Source of the DNA: Candidatus Melainabacteria bacterium
GTDB lineage: Bacteria; Cyanobacteriota; Vampirovibrionia; Vampirovibrionales; JAJTHC01
Length of the DNA: 5,339 nt
Assembly: GCA_026389055.1 (NCBI GenBank)
Contig: JAPLIO010000177.1
Coordinates: 1 to 5,339, forward strand
Direction: 5' to 3'
Of the stretch, positions 1 through 5,339 are shown in pieces. How positions within the stretch are numbered: position 1 is the first letter of the stretch; each line of letters opens with the position of its first letter. Under the pieces are notes generated by a model. The model saw nothing but the letters and a program-made list of their open reading frames with translations. It was not told where the DNA came from and did no database searches. The translations under genes were made by a program, and so were the position numbers.

Positions 1-1
1 G

Positions 2-37
2 CTCGCACCAGCCTATTTCCAACTAGGTATGGTTTGA
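2..37 (+). CDS. Possible C-terminal stub of an upstream gene (partial at left edge)
   Basis: The second forward frame reads LAPAYFQLGMV followed by TGA at 35-37. The pattern A-P-A-Y-F-x-L-G resembles the first helix of a tetratricopeptide repeat, but eleven residues cannot establish a family. The stop falls just before the left terminal repeat of the putative mobile element, so it is not created by that element. The first forward frame is also open, to position 81, but it runs into the element and looks less protein-like. This is a weak call: the stretch may be non-coding. Confidence 0.2.
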   Translation, partial: LAPAYFQLGMV

Positions 38-42
38 AGCTA

Positions 43-68
43 ATACCAATTGACAGATTAAATAGCGT
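43..68 (+). repeat. Left terminal inverted repeat
   Basis: Compared with the reverse complement of 316-341, this arm matches in blocks: ATACCAATT (43-51), ATTAAAT (57-63) and GCGT (65-68), plus isolated bases at 53 and 56. Mismatches are at 52, 54, 55 and 64. There is no insertion or deletion across the 26 bases. Confidence 0.6.
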
Positions 69-79
69 GTTCTTTCATT

Positions 80-112
80 GATGGTTGTTTCAGTCTTTCG
101 CTGGTTGGTTTG
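80..112 (+). repeat. Internal degenerate direct repeat, copy 1
   Basis: This copy has two blocks, 80-91 (GATGGTTGTTTC) and 101-112 (CTGGTTGGTTTG), separated by 9 bases. The same two blocks recur in the same order and orientation at 283-294 and 297-308, where they are 2 bases apart. The blocks match at 10 of 12 and 11 of 12 positions. Confidence 0.4.
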
Positions 113-117
113 TCAGA

Positions 118-137
118 GGGTGCCTGTTTGGGCACCC
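118..137. other. Hairpin A (7-bp perfect stem)
   Basis: GGGTGCC at 118-124 pairs with GGCACCC at 131-137 around a 6-base loop. It is GC-rich, but neither strand has a T-run after the stem, so an intrinsic terminator is unlikely. It is the first of four hairpins inside the repeat element. Confidence 0.5.
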
Positions 138-199
138 CCCGACACCCCCCACAAATTTAGGGGGTACCCCCCTAAAATCCCCCCAAAAAGCCACCCCCC
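135..199 (-). other. Five G6 tracts on the minus strand (possible G-quadruplex)
   Basis: The plus strand has exactly six Cs at 135-140, 145-150, 167-172, 179-184 and 194-199, giving five G6 tracts on the minus strand. The spacers are 4, 16, 6 and 9 bases. Four or more G-tracts this close could form an intramolecular quadruplex on the minus strand and an i-motif on the plus strand. The tracts at 167-172 and 194-199 are also arms of hairpins B and C, so the structures would compete. Folding is inferred, not shown. Confidence 0.4.
156..176. other. Hairpin B (9-bp perfect stem, 3-base loop)
   Basis: TTTAGGGGG at 156-164 pairs perfectly with CCCCCTAAA at 168-176 across a TAC loop. It is almost a perfect palindrome, so it could also extrude as a cruciform in DNA. 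No T-run follows on either strand. Confidence 0.5.
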
Positions 200-226
200 T
201 ATACCACTACGGGTATTGACGGGGGG
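194..226. other. Hairpin C (6 + 5 bp stem with internal loop)
   Basis: Six Cs at 194-199 pair with six Gs at 221-226. Inside them ATACC at 201-205 pairs with GGTAT at 212-216. An asymmetric internal loop (T200 against 217-220) separates the two helices, and the apical loop is six bases. Confidence 0.45.
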
Positions 227-252
227 ATGTTCTTTTTGCCCCTTCGGTGGAC

Positions 253-294
253 GGAACGCATCGGCAGCTGCAGAGCAAATGCGATGGTCGTTCC
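253..294. other. Hairpin D (11 bp with a 2-base bulge)
   Basis: GGAACG at 253-258 pairs with CGTTCC at 289-294, and CATCG at 259-263 pairs with CGATG at 282-286, with GT (287-288) bulged. The 18-base loop contains the palindrome GCAGCTGC (264-271). An alternative 5-bp pairing of 257-261 with 279-283 would compete with the inner helix. Confidence 0.45.
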
Positions 295-308
295 TACTGG
301 TTGGCTTG
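283..308 (+). repeat. Internal degenerate direct repeat, copy 2
   Basis: The blocks at 283-294 (GATGGTCGTTCC) and 297-308 (CTGGTTGGCTTG) repeat those at 80-91 and 101-112. All three differences are T in copy 1 and C in copy 2. This copy overlaps the right arm of hairpin D. Confidence 0.4.
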
Positions 309-315
309 GAATCTT

Positions 316-341
316 ACGCCATTTAATCGTTTAATTGGTAT
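316..341 (-). repeat. Right terminal inverted repeat
   Basis: This is the inverted partner of 43-68. The outermost AATTGGTAT (333-341) and the inner ATTTAAT (321-327) and ACGC (316-319) match exactly. Similarity stops abruptly at 342, where an A-rich flank begins, which supports 341 as the element boundary. Confidence 0.6.
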
Positions 342-353
342 AAAAAGTCTTAT

Positions 354-386
354 AAAAACTGGGAATCGTGAGGGGTTCCTCTTTTT
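354..386 (+). terminator. Weak candidate intrinsic terminator
   Basis: A short stem with a T5 tail is possible: GAGG (370-373) with CCTC (378-381), followed by TTTTT (382-386). An alternative fold pairs AAAAA (354-358) with that T-run and GGAA (362-365) with TTCC (376-379). Both are short. If real, it would shield the mutL promoter from read-through out of the repeat element. Confidence 0.25.
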
Positions 387-417
387 CTTAGTTGGTAAGG
401 GGGTTCTACCTTTCAAC

Positions 418-446
418 ATGACGTGGAAGCATTTCTATAGTATAAT
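418..446 (+). promoter_or_regulatory. Probable sigma70-type promoter of mutL
   Basis: A perfect TATAAT -10 lies at 441-446. Exactly 17 bases upstream is ATGACG (418-423), which matches TTGACA at four positions. Transcription would start near 453, giving a leader of about 40 bases before mutL. An 8-bp inverted repeat (399-406 with 459-466) brackets the promoter. Confidence 0.55.
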
Positions 447-493
447 CATAAAACTATTGAACCCCCCAACGCAACAGGGCAATAAAAATTGAG

Positions 494-2503
494 ATGATGG
501 CTACTTTCCATAAACACCATTTACAAGAAGCATTAACGCTGCTAAACACCACCCCACCTTCATTAGCAGAAGAAACAGAAGCATTAGCTAGCTGTATTCA
601 AATACTGCCCCCTGAACTAGTCAACCGTATTGCGGCTGGCGAAGTGGTTGAACGCCCTGCTTCAGTGGTGAAAGAATTGGTTGAAAACGCCATTGATGCT
701 GGGGCTTCTAGTGTGCAAATTACCATTGGCAATGCGGGTAATACCATTCGTATTGCAGATAATGGTAAGGGCATGAACCCCAAAGAAGTGCAACTGGCGT
801 TCTTAAACCATGCCACCAGCAAAATCAAACACGCCGAAGATTTAGACGCCATTTTTACCCTCGGGTTTCGGGGCGAAGCTTTAGCCAGTATCAGTGCCAT
901 TAGCAAACTTTCCTGCTATACCCGCACCCAAGCCCAACCCGATGGCGTTCAGCTGGTAATTGAAGGCGGAAAGTTGTGCCATTTTCACCCCATAGGCTGT
1001 AGCATTGGCACCGTTATGGAGGTAGACGATTTATTTTTCAACACGCCCGCTAGGCTAAAATTTTTAAAAAGCCCTAAAACCGAAGTCGCTCAGATTGAAG
1101 AAATGGTGCAAGGGTTGGCGTTATCGCACCCCAACGTGCAGTTAAGTTTAGCCATCAACGAAAAGCTGGCTTTTAAAACCGACGGGCAAGACCAATTGAA
1201 ACAAACCGTTAGCCAAGTGTTTGGCTGGCAACCTGAAAGCACTAACGCCTTGCTGGAAACCACATTTGAAGACCCGCTTAGCAACCTAAAAATGCGAGCG
1301 GTTTTCGCTAGCCCTGCCCAAGAATCCTTTCATAAACGCACGAAAAAAGCGTGGTGGATGTTGCTCAATGGGCGAACGGTGCGATGTGCTATTTTGGCTA
1401 CGGCTATTAAAAAAGCATTTGAAGGCTTGGTTCCCCACGGGGTTTACCCCTTTTGTGCGGTTTGGCTGGAAATGCCCGCAACGGAAGTGGATGTGAACGT
1501 GCACCCCACCAAAAAAGAAGTGCGGTATGCCCATAGCGAACAAATTTTCAAATTTGTGGTGGGGGGTATTCGTCGGGCGTTGCAGGAACAATTTCACGCC
1601 ACTTATGGGTTGCACGCTAGCATGCAACAGCAACCCGTCCCACAGCCTTTAGAAGCCCATCAGCATGCTTACCCTGCTTTTGCTACCCCAAATACAAGGA
1701 GCGATTTTACCTCTGCCCCGCCCATACCGCAACAGAGTGGGATGTTTTGGCGTTCGCCTACGGAGCAACCGTCTTCTCCGCAACCTTATCCATCGAGCAA
1801 TAGTGGTATGCCCACGCAAACGGCGTTGGCGTTTTATGAACCCCTTTCAGGCACAGGCCCATCCGCCAGCCCTAATACGCTTCAGCAACGGCAATGGCGA
1901 GTGATTGGTCAGCTATTTAACACCTATGTGTTGCTAGAAACGCCCAAGGGCTTGATGGTGGTAGACCAACACATTGCCAGTGAACGCTGGTGTTACGAAC
2001 AATTAGTAACGCAATCTACGGCAGAAAAACCCGTGGTTCAGCCGTTGTTAAACCCCATTGTGCTGGATGTGCTTTCCGCCGAACAAATGGCGATTTTAGC
2101 CCAATATCAACCTTGGCTAAAAGAGCGAATGGGCTTTGATTGCCAGCGAAACCAAACGGATAATTTATGGCTATTATGTAGTGTGCCGCAGTTGTACCCT
2201 AATAGAAAAACGATTTCACCTGTGCAGCAGTTGGAAGCGGTGTTGGAACAATTAGCTCAAACAGGTGAGGCGGAACTGGATACGGAATTGCTATTTGCCA
2301 CCTTGGCTTGCCATACGGCGGTTAGGGCTGGCGATGTGTTGAGCCAAGCCCAAATGGAACGCTTGGTGGTGGATTGGTTGGCTTGTAGCCTACCGTGGAG
2401 TTGCCCTCATGGCAGGCCCATTGCCCACACCATTGAAGCCGATGAGCTGAATGCTTTTTTCGACCGCCCATCGTTGCCCGTTTCATCGGTCGCTGTTCGG
2501 TAG
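494..2503 (+). CDS. mutL: DNA mismatch repair protein MutL (endonuclease type)
   Basis: MutL is a dimeric GHKL ATPase that links mismatch recognition by MutS to strand incision. The N-terminal domain (about 36-365) carries KELVENAIDAG (60-70; E61 and N65 correspond to E. coli E29 and N33), DNGKG (89-93), GFRGEAL (124-130), NGR (292-294) and DVNVHPTKKEVR (333-344). A Pro/Gln/Ser-rich linker spans about 366-466. The C-terminal domain has DQHIASE with a second acid at E502 (491-502), ACH (605-607), CPHGRP (637-642) and a final F-x-R (656-658). This is the zinc-dependent nicking endonuclease set that E. coli MutL lacks; the usual DQHA reads DQHI. QPLLNP (516-521) fits the beta-clamp motif Q-x-x-L-x-P. 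The protein starts about 32 residues earlier than E. coli MutL. ATG 494 or 497 are the only ATG, GTG or TTG codons before the conserved core, although the only ribosome site is a distant AGGG (476-479). No mutS is in the window. Confidence 0.97.
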   Translation: MMATFHKHHLQEALTLLNTTPPSLAEETEALASCIQILPPELVNRIAAGEVVERPASVVKELVENAIDAGASSVQITIGNAGNTIRIADNGKGMNPKEVQLAFLNHATSKIKHAEDLDAIFTLGFRGEALASISAISKLSCYTRTQAQPDGVQLVIEGGKLCHFHPIGCSIGTVMEVDDLFFNTPARLKFLKSPKTEVAQIEEMVQGLALSHPNVQLSLAINEKLAFKTDGQDQLKQTVSQVFGWQPESTNALLETTFEDPLSNLKMRAVFASPAQESFHKRTKKAWWMLLNGRTVRCAILATAIKKAFEGLVPHGVYPFCAVWLEMPATEVDVNVHPTKKEVRYAHSEQIFKFVVGGIRRALQEQFHATYGLHASMQQQPVPQPLEAHQHAYPAFATPNTRSDFTSAPPIPQQSGMFWRSPTEQPSSPQPYPSSNSGMPTQTALAFYEPLSGTGPSASPNTLQQRQWRVIGQLFNTYVLLETPKGLMVVDQHIASERWCYEQLVTQSTAEKPVVQPLLNPIVLDVLSAEQMAILAQYQPWLKERMGFDCQRNQTDNLWLLCSVPQLYPNRKTISPVQQLEAVLEQLAQTGEAELDTELLFATLACHTAVRAGDVLSQAQMERLVVDWLACSLPWSCPHGRPIAHTIEADELNAFFDRPSLPVSSVAVR

Positions 2504-2514
2504 GTGTTTCTAGC

Positions 2515-4182
2515 CTAAGATTTTGAAGCTTCGGCTTCTTTGATTAAATCAAAACTGCTTAACATCAGCCAATACCCACCTTGAATAAACTTGGTCGGGC
2601 CACGGCGTGCATCGCCAAAATATCGGTTTGCCATCGCCTCTTTCTCTTTACGTCCGCCCGCCATGGCAGATTTTTCATACCAAAAATAGGCCTTTTCCTT
2701 GCTTTGCACAATACCCTGCCCATATTCATGCATATGCCCAACCCGACGCATCGCATCACTATTACCCTGCTTGGCTGCCATATAGTACCAGTACAACGCC
2801 TGTTCAGGATTCGTACCAATGCCTTCGCCATATTCATACTGAATACCTATATTAATCTGAGCCACATCATACCCTTGTTCGGCAGATTTTTTATACCAAT
2901 AAACCGCCTTCTTCTTATCAATAGCAGTACCTTCACCTGCATCATACATGTAGCCTAAGCGGTTTTGATTCCACTTTTCACCCTTGGCAGCGGCTTGCTC
3001 ATAGAAAACAATCGCCTTTTTAAAATCAACCGTGCCACCCAGCCCATCGTACCAATAATCTCCTAGTGAACCAATGGATTGAACATGCCCTTGTTTGGCT
3101 GCTTTTTCTAACCATTCATACGATTTCTGATAACTTTTAGCAACGCCCTTGCCCCACCCATAAGCATTCGCAACGGCGTATTGGTCTTCAGAAGCCTGTG
3201 TTTTTTCGGCTTTTTGCAATAAACCTTCAAAGGTTTTAATCGCAGTAACATCCACTTTTTTGCCGTGCAACCCATCCTTCAGCATCGCATCTAACGCTGT
3301 TTGAGCCTCTTCACTGCCTTGAGCAATCGCCTTTTCATACCAATGCTTGGCTATTTGTTTATCAGGGTCAACGCCTAAGGCATAATCATAAAGCCAGCCC
3401 AAACAATATTGAGCATTGGGCATGCCTTGAAGGGCAGATTTTTCTAAATATTGCTTGGCTTGTTTGTAATCCTGCAGCGTGCCATCTTCACCTGCTAAGA
3501 AATCATACCCCAGCTCGTACTGAGCTTCTTTCACGCCCGCATCTGCCGATTTTTTACGAAGAGCAAACCCTTTTTTAAAGTCTTTGGTAACCCCATTGCC
3601 ATTATAATAAAGGCTTGCCATATTGCCCATCGCTTCATAATTGCCTTGGGCTATCGCTTTTTCATACCAGAAAATCGCTTTTTTGTAGTTGTTTTCGTTT
3701 TCGTAAATGATGCCAATGGCTAGTTGAGCGACTGAATCGCCTTGGGTGGCGGCTTTTTCGCTCCAGTACTTGGCTTTTTTCTTATCTGTCGGTAAGCCTT
3801 CTGTCCCATAGAAGTAATTACTGGCAATGTAATATTGAGCGTAAGCTTGCCCTGCTTCAGCGGCTTTTATATACCAATCATTCGCCGTTTTTATATCTCC
3901 GTTAGGAGCCATTTTGTAAGTTCTAGCAACTTGTAAGGCTGCTTCGGCATCGCCTTTAGTTGCTTTTGCTTTTAATGCCAAAAATTCAGGCGTTTTGAAG
4001 GAATCTATGGCGGGGGCTTCTATCAAGGGGGCGTTGGTTGCTTCTACAAACGCCGTATTACTGATACCTAAGCTACTGGTCATCTGCATAAAAAATGGGA
4101 TGTTTGCTTTTAACCCTATTAGTGTGGTGCCTACAAGCACCAGTAAGGTGTATAGAATAAGTCTTTGTTGCCATGCCTTCAT
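2515..4182 (-). CDS. Exported Sel1-repeat (SEL1-like TPR) protein
   Basis: The 555-residue protein starts with KAWQQR and a hydrophobic segment (about 8-24), a signal peptide or membrane anchor, so the rest probably lies in the periplasm. No clear signal-peptidase site is visible. From about 77 to 509 it consists of roughly twelve Sel1 repeats of about 36 residues, each with an A-x-x-x-L/I-G-x-x-Y helix and a K-A-x-x-W-Y-x-K-A/S-A helix ending in QG or AG. Repeat 3 (148-180) lacks the usual G-x-G loop. Repeat 7 (about 290-330) is degenerate and splits the array into two blocks. A partial thirteenth unit and a short Glu/Lys/Ser tail end the protein. Such solenoids bind proteins or build complexes, and no catalytic residues are evident. 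AAAGGG (4192-4197), 9 bases upstream, supports the start. The partner is unknown. The diguanylate cyclase 134 bp upstream on the same strand hints at a link to c-di-GMP-controlled envelope functions, which is inference only. Confidence 0.9.
   Translation of the reverse strand: MKAWQQRLILYTLLVLVGTTLIGLKANIPFFMQMTSSLGISNTAFVEATNAPLIEAPAIDSFKTPEFLALKAKATKGDAEAALQVARTYKMAPNGDIKTANDWYIKAAEAGQAYAQYYIASNYFYGTEGLPTDKKKAKYWSEKAATQGDSVAQLAIGIIYENENNYKKAIFWYEKAIAQGNYEAMGNMASLYYNGNGVTKDFKKGFALRKKSADAGVKEAQYELGYDFLAGEDGTLQDYKQAKQYLEKSALQGMPNAQYCLGWLYDYALGVDPDKQIAKHWYEKAIAQGSEEAQTALDAMLKDGLHGKKVDVTAIKTFEGLLQKAEKTQASEDQYAVANAYGWGKGVAKSYQKSYEWLEKAAKQGHVQSIGSLGDYWYDGLGGTVDFKKAIVFYEQAAAKGEKWNQNRLGYMYDAGEGTAIDKKKAVYWYKKSAEQGYDVAQINIGIQYEYGEGIGTNPEQALYWYYMAAKQGNSDAMRRVGHMHEYGQGIVQSKEKAYFWYEKSAMAGGRKEKEAMANRYFGDARRGPTKFIQGGYWLMLSSFDLIKEAEASKS
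2525..2541 (+). terminator. UUCG-loop hairpin, candidate mutL terminator
   Basis: GAAGC (2525-2529) pairs with GCTTC (2534-2538) around TTCG, giving the very stable C(UUCG)G tetraloop in RNA, followed by TTTGATT. It starts 21 bases after the mutL stop codon. The T-tail exists only for rightward transcription, so it would not end the Sel1 transcript. The stem is only five base pairs. It lies within the last codons of the convergent Sel1 gene and encodes part of that protein's EAEAS tail. Confidence 0.45.
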
Positions 4183-4316
4183 GCGGTAAAACCCTTTATT
4201 TTCACTAGAACAACTGAACTATTCTTATGAGTTTCGGGTTGATTCAAGCCATTTTTTAAGCTTATAACTAAATTGTTACGTTCAAACTATAGAAACCTTT
4301 TGCAGAGTCTTCTATA

Positions 4317-5339
4317 TTAAAATGATGATTGGCAAACCTTGTTACGCCCAGTGGTTTTCGCCTCATATAATTTATCATCCGCAATATGAACCAAATCTTC
4401 GTAGTGGGGTAAGTTATCATGGGCGGCACGCTTAGCAAAATCTCCGCTAGCCACACCTAAGCTAACTGTCGATTTCAATTCGGCTTGCGAAGGAAAGGTG
4501 GTTCTCATCACTTCTGTACGAATCATCTCACATAAGCGAACCGCTTGTTCTACCGATGTATTGGGTAGTAGGATTGAAAATTCTTCTCCCCCATAACGGC
4601 AACAAAAGCCTGTGCCAGGGGTAAATTTTCTTAAAATACCAGCAACAATCACCAGCACTTCATCGCCCATTTGGTGTCCGTAGGTATCGTTTACACTTTT
4701 AAAGTGGTCAATGTCTACCATCACAACCGTCATTACTTGTTTTTGGCTTTTAGCTAAACTAAATAATTCTCTAATTTTATCAGAATAAAACCGACGGTTG
4801 TAAGTATCGGTTAGCCCATCTTTAATTAACGCTTCACGCAGTTGAGCATCTTCTTTTTGCAACCGGGCTTTATCACTTTCACCTTGTTCAATGGTTTTAT
4901 TTTTTTGAAGCAACAATTGTTTATAAGCGTCATCTTTTTTACGATTATAAAGCACTTCCGTATAAAAATTAAGCACCGTGTTTTTAACAGAATCAAACAA
5001 AAATTCCGAAACAGGTATGGCTAATTGGTAGAAAACAAGCGAAACCCAAGTGGACCAAACAATCGCACCAGGCATCCATAATTCAGGGGCATTTTTTCTC
5101 ATTATCTCTAAAAAACTAACCTGTAACGGAATGGGCATGACCATTTGTTGTAAAAACTTCCCAATAACAGCACTCGGCATTACAGGGAAAGAATCCGTTT
5201 TTAGTGCAGGAATAACTTGCGTTAAAATTGCAATAAACGTATCTACAGGGTATAATAATGGTTTGGTAATGGTGTACAGTAAATCTATCAACGGTCTGCA
5301 CATTTTGTAAATATCAGAGGCTAACGTGGTATTAATGCC
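4317..5339 (-). CDS. Membrane-associated diguanylate cyclase (GGDEF), 5' end beyond window
   Basis: The C-terminal GGDEF domain makes c-di-GMP from two GTP. Numbering from the Met at 5303, it starts with DGLTDTYNRR (162-171), has metal- and nucleotide-site residues in DIDHFKSVND (197-206), GGEEF (238-242) and the terminal YEAKTTGRN (313-321), so catalysis should be intact. The inhibitory I-site RxxD, expected at 229-232, reads PGTG, so product inhibition by that route is probably lost. Upstream is a charged, probably coiled-coil linker (about 122-162), and before it an N-terminal region with hydrophobic stretches (about 8-33, 42-60 and 79-98) that I cannot assign to a sensor family. The Met at 5303 has no ribosome site and the frame stays open through twelve more codons to the window edge (GINTTLASDIYK), so the gene very likely begins outside. 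The Sel1 gene follows on the same strand and might be co-transcribed. Confidence 0.92.
   Translation of the reverse strand, partial: GINTTLASDIYKMCRPLIDLLYTITKPLLYPVDTFIAILTQVIPALKTDSFPVMPSAVIGKFLQQMVMPIPLQVSFLEIMRKNAPELWMPGAIVWSTWVSLVFYQLAIPVSEFLFDSVKNTVLNFYTEVLYNRKKDDAYKQLLLQKNKTIEQGESDKARLQKEDAQLREALIKDGLTDTYNRRFYSDKIRELFSLAKSQKQVMTVVMVDIDHFKSVNDTYGHQMGDEVLVIVAGILRKFTPGTGFCCRYGGEEFSILLPNTSVEQAVRLCEMIRTEVMRTTFPSQAELKSTVSLGVASGDFAKRAAHDNLPHYEDLVHIADDKLYEAKTTGRNKVCQSSF

Larger units (their letters stand above)
43..341. mobile_element. MITE-like non-autonomous element with terminal inverted repeats
   Basis: The ends at 43-68 and 316-341 are imperfect inverted repeats, 22 of 26 bases matching, starting with the shared 9-mer ATACCAATT. 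The interior has no credible gene and is a series of hairpins and C6 tracts, which is typical of miniature inverted-repeat elements mobilised in trans by a transposase encoded elsewhere. No long target-site duplication is visible. If the true ends are CCAATT and AATTGG, a TA flanks each side (44-45 and 339-340), which would fit an IS630/Tc1-type target, but the TA belongs to the inverted repeat and proves nothing alone. The element lies between a possible upstream gene end and the mutL promoter. It could instead be a structured intergenic repeat that does not transpose. Confidence 0.5.

Noticed and set aside
50..78. Promoter-like TTGACA with TTTCAT 17 bases downstream
   Set aside because: The -10 is poor and the -35 lies within the terminal repeat. 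It would transcribe only the non-coding element, so it may be chance.
78..326. Open reading frame of 82 residues inside the repeat element
   Set aside because: Its Pro-rich composition comes from translating C6 tracts, it spans the hairpins and ends within the right terminal repeat, and it has no clear ribosome site.
306..335. Outward promoter from the right end of the element (TTGGAA, 18 bases, TTTAAT)
   Set aside because: The -35 matches at only four positions and a better promoter lies nearer mutL. AT-rich terminal repeats readily give such matches.
247..492. Open reading frame of 81 residues running up to mutL
   Set aside because: It crosses the element boundary, the candidate terminator and the mutL promoter, and its composition shows no protein-like pattern.
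2461..2492. Inverted repeat CGACCG/CGGTCG near the mutL stop
   Set aside because: It has a 20-base loop, lies in coding sequence and lacks a T-tail on either strand.
2515..4182. The repeated protein pattern as a DNA tandem repeat or CRISPR array
   Set aside because: The periodicity of about 108 bp is at the protein level (Sel1 units). The DNA units are diverged, with no identical repeats or unique spacers.
4288..4316. Inverted repeat TATAGAA/TTCTATA just after the cyclase stop codon
   Set aside because: The 7-bp stem is AT-rich with a 15-base loop and no following T-run on the minus strand, so it is a poor terminator.
4268..4456. Leftward 62-residue frame overlapping the end of the cyclase gene
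   Set aside because: It is an out-of-frame shadow of the conserved GGDEF C-terminus and has no family features.

Overview
The window holds three genes of an unidentified, probably Gram-negative bacterium of moderate GC content. The lineage cannot be fixed from this sequence. The MutL is the endonuclease type found in bacteria without MutH. The other two proteins, an exported Sel1-repeat protein and a membrane-linked GGDEF protein, occur in many phyla.

Positions 1-493 contain no convincing complete gene. A possible C-terminal stub of an upstream gene ends at 37. Positions 43-341 look like a roughly 299-bp non-autonomous mobile element (MITE-like). It has 26-bp terminal inverted repeats matching at 22 of 26 positions. 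Inside are a pair of degenerate direct repeats, four strong hairpins and five C6 tracts, which are G6 tracts on the minus strand. A good sigma70-type promoter follows at 418-446.

mutL runs rightwards from 494 to 2503. It has intact ATPase, clamp-binding and metal-dependent endonuclease motifs, plus an unusual N-terminal extension of about 32 residues. It is convergent with a leftward Sel1-repeat gene (2515-4182), with 11 bp between the stop codons. A UUCG-loop hairpin that could end the mutL transcript lies inside the 3' end of the Sel1 gene.

Upstream of the Sel1 gene on the same strand, after a 134-bp gap, is a diguanylate cyclase (4317 to the right edge). It has an active-type GGEEF motif and a degenerate inhibitory site. 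Its reading frame stays open to the edge of the window, so the gene probably starts outside it. The two leftward genes may form a c-di-GMP synthase plus exported scaffold pair, but this is inferred from gene order alone. mutL appears functionally unrelated to them. The most unusual part of the window is the structured repeat element immediately upstream of mutL.
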